Shown: piece after piece, positions 46,801-56,739 of the stretch | Position numbering within the stretch: position 1 is the first letter of the stretch | How the letters are laid out: each line of letters opens with the position of its first letter | Assembly (NCBI GenBank): GCA_947247005.1 | Contig: OX365948.1 | Coordinates: 54,605,401-54,669,400 of the forward strand | DNA: 64,000 bases | Reading direction: 5' to 3' | DNA from: Spisula solida | Lineage: Eukaryota > Mollusca > Bivalvia > Venerida > Mactridae | Notes under the pieces: generated by a model | Database searches by the model: none | The model's input: only the letters and a program-made list of their open reading frames with translations | What the model was told of the DNA's origin: nothing | Made by a program: the position numbers and the translations under genes

Positions 46801-49800
46801 TTTTGTTTATTTATATCGGTAAAAGAAGTTTTAAAGGTGCTGCCTCACATATTGGGCTAAAATTTTTGTATATCATGATTTTCCTACCTAACCAAGTATT
46901 GGTGTCATAGAAAGCTACTGACGGTTGCTTTTTGAAAGATTTGGTGCAGATAAGCAATTTTAACCACTCTCGATATAGCCCACTGAGTAATTATTTCTTG
47001 AAAAAAAACTTTCCTTCCATCATGCTTTGTGAATTATGTAATTCACACATGATTGAACTGTAACATAAAAACTACAGCGTAAACATCAGTGATGTATTTG
47101 GTTCATTTTTCGATTCGTTTCCATCAAATGCGAACAAATTTCAGACAATTTAAGCAAAAGTAGTGTTAATTCTATAGGGTATTAATACCCTATAGAATTT
47201 TTGATGTAAAATACTAAATAACTACAAAATGCCGAAGTTTCTCGGGTTCATTTAGTTGTCAGTGTGGTTGTTTATGTGATATACAGTCAACTGTACCAAA
47301 ATTACGCGAATATTTGACAATTTTATTTTATTTTTGCAATACACCAAAATGTGAGGCAGTCCCTTTAAGAAGATCTCAAATTATACTTACGCCTGGTTTT
47401 TCACCGGGAAAGATCAGTGTATTACCCGTCTCTGTGGGCGACCAGTTGTACGCGTCCAGTGCGCTTTCCAGAGTATCGAATCCGAGGGGTTCCGTAAAAC
47501 CATACATATTGTCTTTATGGATTATTTTCTCGCGTTTTGTTCTTCCATTTACTCTACAATGAAATACAGAAGAAATATACGACATAACCTATTATTCGTT
47601 GGGATTTATTTTAGTTGATTTAGTTTAAACTTGACCTCAAAATCAACTCACCTCAAGATTCACCTATGGTACTCAAAACCAAACCAATCTCAAAACCAAA
47701 CCAATCTCAAATTCAAACAAATCTCAAAACCAAACCAATCCAATCTCAAAATCAAACCAATCTCAAAATCAAACCAATCTCAAATTCAAACCAATCTCAA
47801 ATCCAAAGCAATCTCAAAATCAAACCAATCTCAAAATCAAACTAATCTCATATTCAAGCCAATCTCAAACTCAATCTCAAATTCAAACCAATCTCAAAAT
47901 CAAACCAATCTCAAATCCAAAGAAATCTCAAAATCAAACCAATCACAAATTCAAACCAATCTCAAATTCAAACCAATCTTAAATTCAAACCAATCTCAAA
48001 TCCAAAGCAATCTCAAAATCAAACTAATCTCAAATCAAAACCAATCTCAAACTCAATCTCAAATTCAAACCAATCTCAAAATCAAACCAATCTCAAATCC
48101 AAAGAAATCTCAAAATCAAACCAATCACAAATTCAAACCAATCTCAAATTCAAACCAATCTTAAATTCAAACCAATCTCAAATCCAAAGCAATCTCAAAA
48201 TCAAACTAATCTCAAATCAAAACCAATCTCAAACTCAATCTCAAATTCAAACCAATCTCAAAATCAAACCAATATCAAGTTCAAACCAATCTCTAATTCA
48301 AATCAAACTCAAATTCAAACCATTCTCAAACTGAAATCAACATTAACATCAAATCAAATTAACCTCCAAAACATATCTCATGGAAGATTATAAAAAGAAG
48401 CTTTTTCTACTTCAGTTTGGTCAACATGACTTGTTCCGATTTTCGAGAAAAGGGTTCATAAAAAGCGCCTTTTTATGCATAATAATCGATACATTTACCA
48501 TTTTAAGTGGTAAGTAGCACTTGTGACCTTATTCTTCCTAGCCAGCAATATACCAGAAGTTTGTCGTATACCACACGCTGAGTGTGTTCGTCGTGTTAAT
48601 GGCTTTGATGCGACAAAATAAATTATCATGTTAAGGGATGGGGTATTGATTATGACAACAGGTTTTTAATTGCAGTATCGGATGCGATAAAATAAATTAT
48701 CATGTTAAGGGGTGGGGTATTGATTATGACAACAGGGTTTTAATTGCAGTATCGCTCAGTATGTTTGCTGTTCATTATGATACCTTTCACAGTAGATAAT
48801 AAACATTATTCCAATCTTAAGTTTCAAATATATTCAACTTCCAAACTTCAATATTCAATGAGCATTACAAGCGAAAATGAATATGCATGTACCATCCGAA
48901 CGACAGTCAACATAGCATATCGCTGGCTTAGAATGAGAAGGTCGTAAACGCGACTTACCATCTTATATTGTACGACTCATGCATATTTGGAATCTGCACC
49001 ACAAGGCGCATCTTTTAAGCCTATTTTCATGAAAATCGGAGCAGGTCATTTTGACCAAACTGAAGTTGAAAATTCTTGTTCTTTCAAAAGTAAAGTGTAG
49101 TTTTTTCAGACAGTGTTTTCTTGTTTTCTAAAAATATTGATTTTGTACTTACGACCTTCTGATTCTAGCTAGCGATATATGGATATCTCGATAACTTGAA
49201 ACAGATGCCTGTTTAACACAGTACAAATGTAATTTAGGGGTAAGTACACACATATTTTATATGTTTAAGACAAGTTCTGACAAATTGCCTACCATTAGTA
49301 CTACATTATTACTATACTAGTATTACATTTGTCACGGTCAGAACGTGTTCATAACATGGATGAGAAAGTTTGTAAGCGGTTGTATAGCTGGGTTGTCGAG
49401 CTGAATGCGAAGGGTCCCAGGTACAGCTGCACATTTTTCTCACCTCACCATGTGACTCATTGTAGCTATATGTCAATGTGAGGTACACAGGGGTTTCACT
49501 AGCTCCTTAATGTGAAGGGTCAATTTGATACTTTTGACTAAATATTTACCATTTTATAGGCAATATACCCATGATTTTAATAGAAAATTACTCTTCAAAC
49601 CAAAATCTGAGGGTCAAACTTGATGTGGCCTTTAGGAAATTTCAAGGGTCAAAACCCCTACTCCCGGGACAAATGGAACCCCTGACGGTACACACTGGGA
49701 CCACAGGGGTTCGACACGGCTAAAACATTAATCACTACTATATTAAATAGTGTAGTAATTATTTTTTTAGCCGTGTCGAACCCCTTAGACTGGGACTTCT

Positions 49801-51174
49801 TACCTGTACGCCAATGTAAGGTGAGCATCTTCCTTGGTATTGTACACAACAAACGTACCATCGTGGTGATCAGACAGGTAACTGTCCACTTGTTCCGGGA
49901 TACATTCACCCCAGTACCAACAGTCTGTATCCTCTTCACCTAACTGGACCAATAAATGGACATTATAGCATATGGTATAGTCCGACGATGATAACACTAG
50001 CCTTTGTTTACAAATAGAAATGAAACTTAAATGCATGTTCGATGTCCGTTTTTGTTCAATCGTGTGCACATTCATTGTTTATTAATGATAAATTATACTC
50101 TTCCAATCTACACTGATGATACGACAGAGCAGTGTTTGCATTATGCATGTATGTTTATTGATAAGTCTAGAGTGTCCACAGTAAACTATGAGGTTTAAAC
50201 TTCAACCAGCTCTATCATTATCAGTCATTTCACGAAATATGGGAGTATTGAACTTTACAAACTTAGGCTAACTGTACCAGTACTTGTTAAAATCGTTTCA
50301 GTTTACTTTTTCAGTTATACGCTGATTCACTTAACCAGTTTTCCTGGGCTCGGATCCAAACCAGTACTAACTTACCCTTCCGCAAGGATCCACCAATCTC
50401 CACACGCGTAGGGAGAAAAAGTCTCACCAGAGACACTCGAACGCAGGTTTTCTAAGTAGCCCAATGACCAGGGGAAGTTGAATGCCAAAGGGTGGCTGAA
50501 CGACTGAATGCCATGGCTGACAGCGGTCCTCAAAAACTGGTAACTTAACTTAGTCAAATTTTCATCGACTATGTTTGAAACATGGGTGGGTGTAGGACTC
50601 AATCACTAGTACCAGTACTTACTATAATATATACTTGTATTCTTTATTTCTGTCTCATTTATGTACATGCATAAAAAGTACAACATATAAAACAATTCCA
50701 ATGTACAGGGTGTTAAAAAAGTTCGTTCTCAATGTTTAAGTATCAATAGTTTATTTTTCTGACATCAGAATAATTACAAATTTTCCGGTTTAATTCCTGA
50801 GGGTTCTAACATTGTTCTTATCTTTCTGGCATAAAATGAAACTACAAATGTACATGTACATTGTATTACTGTAAAAAATCAAAATGGTACACTGCGTAAA
50901 CAGCGGTGATAAAATTTAGTATGAATTTAAATTTTGAGAACAAACTTTTTTAACACCCTGTACATAACCGTTTGTCATTGAACTATAAGAGACATTTGGC
51001 ACTTATAATTGAAATGCATTAAGCATCAGAATTACTATAACTATGTGCCTGTGGTATAACGCTTATGAACATTACTTGTAACTGACATTTACACCTAAAA
51101 TCTAGCAACCCAGTAAAACAGTAAATACCATAATTGAAACAATATGCTAGAAATGAAAACGATCTTACCGACAT
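40837..51174 (-). CDS. PIK3R: PI3-kinase regulatory subunit-like protein (short p50/p55-type, nSH2-iSH2-cSH2)
   Basis: Predicted coding exons on the minus strand: 51169-51174 (Met-Ser), 49804-49943, 47391-47553, 45284-45430, 43973-44097, 43079-43255, 41727-41927 and 40837-41032, giving about 384 aa. All join in frame with GT-AG sites (mostly GTAAGT/GTAAAC donors). It would bind the p110 catalytic subunit and, normally, phosphotyrosine peptides at the membrane. Seen: nSH2 from DTDCWYWGE to MYGFTEPLGF (about 7-90), a coiled-coil iSH2 (about 105-255) and cSH2 from NGTYIVRI to SGYGFDKL and the C-terminus. The length fits the short forms without SH3 and RhoGAP regions. Odd: the nSH2 FLVR arginine is Tyr (GTFVVYN) and the helix-A arginine is Pro; cSH2 keeps Arg (YIVR) but lacks the usual leading Trp. 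The start exon is the weakest part, and longer isoforms could begin upstream. Confidence 0.82.
41022..41590 (-). repeat. minisatellite derived from the last splice acceptor of the PI3K-subunit gene
   Basis: About 13-14 copies of a 40-46-bp unit. In coding orientation the unit contains TTTTAGCCAATCAG, which is the real acceptor plus the first exon bases at 41034-41025. Copies nearest the exon keep the AG; distal ones drift to CTTATTTAGTCAATCAG-like forms. The array lies wholly upstream of the true acceptor in transcript direction. Confidence 0.8.
41990..42112. repeat. 28-bp tandem repeat, four copies
   Basis: The unit contains ACCACATAACGCCGTAGACC followed by GCATTATT. Intronic in the PI3K-subunit gene. 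Confidence 0.85.
42185..42350 (-). repeat. interspersed repeat, inverted relative to 49510-49680
   Basis: AGTAGGGGTTTGGCCCTAGA, AAATTTCC and TTTTGGTTTGAAGGGTAA correspond to the reverse complement of 49510-49680. Both copies are intronic in the same gene. Confidence 0.55.
42490..42975. repeat. 91-bp tandem repeat, about five copies
   Basis: The unit holds ACATGGGGATAATAACAAGA and GGACAACCGTGAAACTGGAA. The 91-bp period produces a ladder of overlapping 60-codon antisense frames that are artefacts. Intronic in the PI3K-subunit gene. Confidence 0.9.
43591..43829 (-). mobile_element. CGCTGGCTTAGAAT MITE copy (PI3K-subunit intron)
   Basis: TCACTGGCTTAGAATTAGAA at the left, CTTCTCATTCTAAGCCAGCG at the right; about 239 bp, inverted relative to 35267-35508. 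Confidence 0.8.
44505..45219 (-). mobile_element. hairpin-bearing repeat, family 2 (copy 2)
   Basis: Reverse complement of 9201-9918, with the hairpin at 45070-45190 and the tip GTGC-TAC-GCAC. It lies in the intron between the 43973-44097 and 45284-45430 exons; about 64 bp separate it from the latter. Confidence 0.7.
45480..45704 (+). mobile_element. CGCTGGCTTAGAAT MITE copy (PI3K-subunit intron)
   Basis: AATCGCTGGCTTAGAATTAG at the left; the right end CTTCTTATTCTAAGCCATG is partly decayed. It begins about 50 bp upstream of the 45284-45430 exon in transcript direction. Confidence 0.75.
45781..45879. repeat. near-perfect hairpin with GAGCGAGCGAAGCGAAGCGAG tip region
   Basis: TTAGAACATATTAAGTAAAT at the left pairs with ATTTACTTAATATGTTCTAA at the right. 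The loop is built of GCGAGCGAAGCGAAGCGAG. Intronic. Confidence 0.75.
46226..46662 (-). mobile_element. foldback MITE, family 1 (copy 2)
   Basis: Inverted copy of 6693-7109. The hairpin GTGATCACAGAAAAT / ATTTTCTGTGATCAC has a tip containing GTGGC-TAC-GCCAC. Confidence 0.65.
46830..47369 (+). mobile_element. TTAA-flanked MITE (copy 2), beside a splice donor
   Basis: TTAAAGGTGCTGCCTCACAT at the left, TGTGAGGCAGTCCCTTTAA at the right; same order as 24427-24978. Its right end lies 15 bp from the GTAAGT donor (47385-47390) of the 47391-47553 exon. Confidence 0.75.
47660..48340 (+). repeat. 17-bp minisatellite
   Basis: The unit is CCAATCTCAAATTCAAA with AAATC/AATCC variants. Like the 19-bp array, the period is not a multiple of 3, so a 177-codon Ser/Asn/Gln/Lys frame appears that is not a gene. 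Intronic between the two nSH2 exons. A larger period of about 180 bp is visible (47875-48055 resembles 48055-48235). Confidence 0.9.
48385..48553 (-). mobile_element. partial CGCTGGCTTAGAAT MITE copy
   Basis: Only the right two-thirds remain: CTTCAGTTTGGTCAACATGA, then GACCTTATTCTTCCTAGCCAG. Confidence 0.6.
48607..48755. repeat. 74-bp tandem duplication
   Basis: GATGCGACAAAATAAATTAT through TTTTAATTGCAGTATCG occurs twice head to tail with few changes (AGGGATGG/AGGGGTGG). Confidence 0.85.
48918..49188 (+). mobile_element. CGCTGGCTTAGAAT MITE copy (PI3K-subunit intron)
   Basis: TATCGCTGGCTTAGAATGAG at the left, GACCTTCTGATTCTAGCTAG at the right. Confidence 0.75.
49510..49680 (+). repeat. interspersed repeat, inverted partner of 42185-42350
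   Basis: Shares, in reverse complement, the GGGTCAAAACCCCTAC and TACTCTTCAAACCAAAATC blocks with the earlier copy. Confidence 0.55.
49705..49788. repeat. hairpin element close to the nSH2 exon
   Basis: AGGGGTTCGACACGGCTAAA pairs with TTTAGCCGTGTCGAACCCCT. It ends 15 bp from the exon at 49804-49943. Confidence 0.75.
50345..50545. repeat. interspersed repeat fragment (SINE-like?)
   Basis: Its right part (50460-50545) matches 12485-12570. The overlapping 76-codon minus frame is part of the repeat and not a supported exon. Confidence 0.45.
50704..50963. mobile_element. mariner-type MITE
   Basis: Ends TACAGGGTGTTAAAAAAGTT and AACTTTTTTAACACCCTGTA form about 29 bp of near-perfect inverted repeat with TA at both edges. 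CAGGGTGT-type ends and TA targets are typical of mariner-family elements. About 260 bp and non-coding. It lies in the first PI3K-subunit intron. Confidence 0.8.
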
Positions 51175-51179
51175 TGTAA

Positions 51180-53639
51180 TGCCTAAACTTATGTGACGAC
51201 AGAGTGGTTCCCCGCAATCCTAATTAATTTATCAACGGATGTTATTGTTCAAATTCCTACACCTTCGTTCCTTTAGTTGTTCATAGCGCGTGTGCATAAA
51301 TAATAAAATACCCAGCGTTTACCTCTATCTAATATTATCATCCGTTTGATGTATCATTGTACTAAATCCGTAGATTTAATTATATCTACAATTTCACATA
51401 CACATAACCTGATATCATAATATTATATTAACTGATAGCTTTTGTACTTCCTCGTTCAGATGAGATTGAAATGTATGCTGATGTACCCAGATCAAGTTTA
51501 TTTTGTTTCACAGTTACGCAGTAGTTAGAATGTTATTTTCTTCGTCGTTTTTAAACATACAGTAATGTAAAATTAATTTTAAAGATAATGTTTATGAGAA
51601 GGTTTTTTTTCAATAGTCTCTACTATTTAAGGAAAAGGTTCAGTGTAGATAATTATGGGACTTATGCTCTTGAAATGAAATATGTATGTTTTCTCTGACT
51701 ACATTTGAAGCTTAAATTGAAAATAATTGTTGGAGTATGATCAGATTACAGTATACACATAATTAAATAGATGAAATCATAGCACCTGTTCATAAGCAGA
51801 TAAACACTGTACTGCCCTTGTTATAGGAGCCTGTACGCTCTGAAGTGCCCCTTTTGGGGCCAATTTTGGAGGACGCGCGCGCGGAAATGCTCTTTTAAAG
51901 GTAATCGCCATGCCTCATTAAAATCCTGCATAAAACACTAATACGTTATTGCTTATAATGAAAAAATGACAAATGAGTTGAGCCAAGTACAGTAAAACCT
52001 ATTTGTATTTGATTACTTGAACACGAAAAGAGACACACATAGTATTACATGTATATATAGTGCCTTCCAAGTGCATGCTGGGAGATATGGACCTAAAACT
52101 TTATTTATTTATGTTCCCAAATCAGAATAAAGCCTTATTTACTTTAGAAAGTCTTAGTTGTTATAATTTTCATTTAATTTCATTATGTTTTATATGTAAT
52201 TTGTATGTCATGTTATACTGACCCCTGATTGGAAATAAACTTTATCTTATCTATGATCCATAGTTATCAATGATTCTGTGACAAAAAAAGAAAATGATCA
52301 CTTCGATAGAGAAATTTCTTATTCGATTAAACTATATAGATACATTTTGTGCTCAAAATGATCAGTTCAACAGGAAAGTTTTGCAACAGCAATGAGTTAC
52401 ACATCGTTCAAGCCCGTCATGCCAAATTAACTGTATCAAGAGAGACAACTCCTAATAAATTGACTGAATCGGTGTAAGTGTTATTCCCCTTTGACACACA
52501 GCAAACTCTATTGCAACATAAGGACTCTGGAAATTTCAGCCCAAATCTAAACATTAAAATGTTTAATTCAATATTGAAAGTTGTCCTAATATTTGATGAT
52601 AGATCTACTCTATTGTTAGATTTATTTTTTCTAGATTTTAAGATTCTGTGGGTCTAGACACAAGGTCAAAGGACACAAGGACCTGTGGGTCCAGAGGGTG
52701 AATTTGGAGTGTTGGACTTTTTGTCCAAAACGTGGTTATCTTAAAGTTTACATATATTTATTGAAGCACTTTTATCTGGTTTAACAGAACTTGGAGCCGG
52801 ATCTGTACAACCAGGAGCGTAGCCAGCGATACGCATGTACGCACATGCGTAGCATTAATTTGAAAAGTAGATCTAAAAAAACCCGCCAAAATGGCATTAA
52901 AGTCTAAAATTTCCACAGTCATGAGGACCCCCAACAACAATCACCAACATTTAGGCTAGGCTCGTATGCGTAACACTCAGTCAATTCTAGCCTTGTCACG
53001 CCCGTGACAACCCTCTACGAAAAATAGTTTATTGGTCTAAATAACAAAAAGATCTAAAACACAGATTGAACACTCAATTGAAAACTTAGAGAAAATAGGC
53101 CTACAAGATAGCACACAGCAGAGTCTGTTATTTTGCATAAAACTTTTTGTTTGTCATCACTTGTAATGACCAATGTCTCATTTTAAAGAGCCCAGTTTCT
53201 TCTACTGTATGAGGTAACTTGTTTTTGTCTACCTCGTATAGAATTCTGAAAATTAGCCTATGATTTTCAGACTGAGGGAATTGGATATTATCTGATATAC
53301 TTTACAGATATACACTATCATGTATTCTTTGTATAAGTTTGGAATTTCCATTCAAATGAGAGCTAGTAGGTCTGACTTTTGGCAAACTCTAGATTTATTC
53401 CTTGACTGATTTCAATAAATGAGGTAAATAAAATTATTAGTTTTAGCAAAGAATACATGAGTGTATGTCCGTGGTTTTAGCGGGATTCGGTCAAAATCAG
53501 AGCTGGGAAGAATATATACGGATCAGAGACAGTAGAAGAAACATTCTATTTCTCTGGTCAAAATTTTAAAATCAATCAAACGTTAATTACCCTTAAATTA
53601 AAGTTTAGTCGAAACGTAACACGGGTCCAGTATTGTTGA
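51180..53639. other. 5' flank of the PI3K-subunit gene, mostly unrecognised
   Basis: No exon is supported. GGAAATAAACTTTATCTTAT at about 52231 resembles a LINE/SINE 3' tail. GGAGCGTAGCCAGCGATACG near 52816 resembles a fragment of a common interspersed repeat. No SH3-like or RhoGAP-like exon for a longer p85 form was found, but divergent small exons would be missed. Confidence 0.35.
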
Positions 53640-53689
53640 ATTTGTCAAATTTCTCCGTCCGAAATGCGTTTATTAAACATGTGAGTGTG

Positions 53690-53920
53690 CGGTTTTAAAA
53701 CCGTGAACTTTTCGCGGTTTAAATCTTTGAGCTGTCTCGCGATGTATCGTGGTAACTAGGCACAATGTTTATCACGTGACCTAAACAACATGGCGGACGT
53801 GATCGTCGAATGACAAGTACCTGCTAGCTTTAATTTACGCTTAATTGGATATTATTTAAAGTACTCTTGTTTAACTGTGATTATTTAACTAGAAATATAT
53901 CGGACTTTTACTTATTGGTA
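53690..53920 (+). promoter_or_regulatory. candidate promoter and non-coding first exon
   Basis: A locally CG-richer stretch holds TCGCGATGTATCG, an E-box in ATCACGTGACC and AACATGGCGGACG (YY1-like, and an ATG followed by a 7-codon frame). The downstream ATTG|GTAAGAATTT is a good donor. No matching coding exon was identified to the right, so the gene, if any, is unknown. Confidence 0.3.
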
Positions 53921-53959
53921 AGAATTTGTTCCTGAATATTTCTAAAAGATGTGACTAGA

Positions 53960-56194
53960 TAAAGTTTATATGTTTAACTTAGTTTGTGCTGAGTGTAAAA
54001 TTGGGGTCATATTAAGTCAGACTATTGATTGGGATTTAGAAAGAATGTTGAAGTTTTGTGTATGTTTTTACATAAATTGTATGGAAGGCGTTACTCGATA
54101 GTATGTAGATCTATAGTTCTTTGTTTTTATTTGATTGTTTACACTTTTGCTCCAATTTCAAGTGTTTATTTGTGTTTATCAGTTTATTATGGTGCTGTCA
54201 TGTTTCAAAATGTCAAGGGTCATAATGAACTAGACAAGTGCTGATCATTTAGAAAAATTAGTTTAAAAATTTGGAGTATTGTGAATGTTGACCTTTTCTG
54301 GAACTACTTGAATGCGGATTCACATAGCAGCCTAAAGGCGGTTCAGTTGCATTAAGAAATGGACAATGGTAGTAATGAGAGGCTTAACGTCTCCCAAAAA
54401 CTGCTCAATTGCGGGTGTGCAGCGCATTGGCCATGACACCTCTACACCCTAGTCCTTCTGAACAATTAGCTGTGGTCCATTTAGTAAAACCTTAGTGTCT
54501 GTCGCACACTGTGGGAAAAATAAAAAAAAGCAGCCGCTATGTGACAGAGCATGTCTATGGTCCAGTGGCCATTATTAGTTCTGGATACCATAACTAAATG
54601 GTCTTTTATTTACACTGACGTGTCGGCCTTTTATGAAATGGAATGATCATCGTCAAAGACCTTGGACTACAGTGGCCAGTGCACAGTATTTGTAACCTGG
54701 GGTTATGGGTTTGTTTTTATAGGCATTTTGATCATCCTGTGGTTAATTAAAGGTTTATTGAGTCGATCAGTATCAACATGTTTCATCACTTCATATATGA
54801 TGGCATGGTGGTTAGGTTGATAACACTCTTGGTTACTGTTATGGATTGAGAGGTCCCTCAGGTTTAATTCTCAGCCAGGGCACTTCTCATTTCTGAAACT
54901 CTGTTCAGTATTTTCGACCCAACCAGAAATGAACCGGTTTGTAAACCCGAGACCGGATCTCGCATGTATTGGTACCGCGCATCAGGCAACGTTAAAGGAA
55001 TGAACAACAGAGTCATGCCCCTGTCTATTCAGAAAGAACTAGGAAAGCTTACCGGGTTTCACACAACACTCCCTTCCCTCGAAGTTTGAGTTCAAAATTA
55101 GCCATTAAATCGGGCTAGTATAAACTGAATGACTACCCTTAATTACTTCTACATATTTCAGACAAATGCAAACAAACATGTATATAGGAACTTATCTCTG
55201 ACATAAAGGATGTACCATGTATGCCCTTAGCACTCCGGTGATAATTCAAGAAAATACTAAAAAAGCATGACTTTTAAAGAAACAATGCTTCTCAAATATA
55301 AGAAGATATTTGATTATATTTTGCCTCTGTGCTTTATGTCCCTCCAGGATATGGCCTTGGTATCTGTTGATATCAATCATGCTTTTATCAGTGATACATG
55401 TAATTGAAACTACAATTTTTATGATATTAACAAACATTAAATTACAGGCCTAATCTATCGGAATCCCATTCTGGTTATTTTACGGCATTCCAGTTAATCA
55501 TGAATCGTGAGTTTTTATCTGCATGCATGTTCAGCTCAAATACTGAATATTCATATATCGAGGGCTTTGTGTAAAACAGTTGTAGCTCCTCTAAAATCAT
55601 AATTAGGTACCGTCTTTACAACTGGTTTGTACTGATCCCTAGATATTATTATTGGCAATAATGAAAATTATAAATGCCCAAATATATGTAGTGAGCTACG
55701 ATGGTTTTCATTTTTGATCATATCTATTGTAATTGTCAAGTTCAACTATTTCAGTTTTATTGACCATATTCCTTTCATCGATCAATATTTACCCTCTACA
55801 GCTGATAAAATAGTACCTTTGAAAAAGCACTATCTATGTTTGTTTATTTCCAGTGTGGACATTTTGTTTACCCAAGACCTGATCAGTGAAAATTGTTTGG
55901 GTTAACCATTTTATACTCAGCAACTGTGTTTATATGGCTCTCCATTTTATTATTTACAAATTATTGATAAAGAGTGCTGAAATAGAGTTCAACAAAATTG
56001 ACCTAAGATACTGTAAACCTATTTACTTCCGCGAATACTAACTTTCGCGTTTTGCCAATCGTCCGCATATTCGCGACTACAAAGTTTCGCATTTTATGTT
56101 TCCCAATAATACCACACAGCTACGCCCTTTCCGAAAAATCAAATAGCACAGGTAAGAATATAATGATAAACCAAATCCACACAATCAATAGCAT
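53960..56194. other. unrecognised; traces of repeats
   Basis: No supportable exon. About 56010-56105 is a fragment of the repeat at 22603-22795 (TTCGCGACTACAAA). The frames at 54029, 55246 and 55714 are AT-driven. Confidence 0.35.
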
Positions 56195-56231
56195 ATGATA
56201 TACAACAGTTAATTTTCAGTGGAACAACAAT

Positions 56232-56249
56232 ATCCCACCGCTGCCACCA
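56232..56249 (-). other. retroelement primer-binding site (tRNA-Leu type), copy A
   Basis: On the minus strand it reads TGGTGGCAGCGGTGGGAT, complementary to the CCA end of a tRNA-Leu acceptor/T-arm (...ATCCCACCGCTGCCA-CCA). One base separates it from an LTR ending in TTCA. Internal sequence continues leftwards at least to 56195, the last base matching the window's right end. Confidence 0.75.
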
Positions 56250-56250
56250 T

Positions 56251-56681
56251 TGAAGTAATTGAAGGCCCTTGCGGGTAGCTTCAGCACCAGGGACTAATTA
56301 CCTCTAACTTACGGCTCTGAGATGGTATAGCCATTCTGTCGGGGACACGACTTGCCTCCTCCGAGGTCGGTCAGCAAGTGTCTACCGGACCTGTTTTCGT
56401 ACTCAATATCTCGCACCAGTGATATTAGCCAATCAGCGACGAGCAAGACGACAGTTCCGGTACGACGCACACTAGGGCCGCTAAAGTAGTGACCCAAAAT
56501 CACTACACTCTCCCCGTCTTTATCTGTTGGAGCGGACCCTAGCGGAGTAATGTCATAGGGTGGTGACATTACCTTAATCGTAATTAAGATTATGTTGCAA
56601 GGTTAACGCTACAAGTCTTAAACGATTCGGACTGATATCTAGTAATGGATATCTGTTTTCCACGCAGGTACAGGAGAGATG
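56251..56681 (-). mobile_element. LTR-like sequence, copy A
   Basis: The inverted match to 63514-63944 is about 99% identical (about five transitions seen). On its own strand it ends CTTCA next to the primer-binding site. It contains a CCAAT-like GATTGGCTAAT and a donor-like CCGTAAGTTAG. A conserved 86-codon frame (56309-56569) begins MSPPYDITPLG. The 5' edge is undefined: similarity stops at ACATCTCTCC, with no clear TG start. An LTR is inferred from the PBS and the TTCA end. Confidence 0.65.
56309..56569 (-). CDS. 86-codon ORF inside LTR copy A, unknown function
   Basis: The frame starts MSPPYDITPLG and ends QNGYTISEP, its stop overlapping a GTAAGT. The same predicted protein is encoded at 63626-63886. 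The three base differences I can see between the copies in this frame are all synonymous third positions (CCA/CCG, CCC/CCT, TCC/TCT). It may be a leader exon spliced at GTAAGT to internal sequence. No known domain is recognised, and it may be chance. Confidence 0.35.
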   Translation of the reverse strand: MSPPYDITPLGSAPTDKDGESVVILGHYFSGPSVRRTGTVVLLVADWLISLVRDIEYENRSGRHLLTDLGGGKSCPRQNGYTISEP

Positions 56682-56739
56682 TGAGGTGAGCGTTGAATTA
56701 ACACCCAGTCAAGACCTTACCTGTTATGTCCTTTTCAGT

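Noticed and set aside
47631..48164. 177-residue Ser/Asn/Gln/Lys-rich protein
   Set aside because: A reading of a 17-bp intronic minisatellite.
50372..50602. Possible extra N-terminal exon of the PI3K-subunit gene
   Set aside because: It overlaps a repeat also present in an opsin intron and shows no SH3, RhoGAP or proline-rich features.
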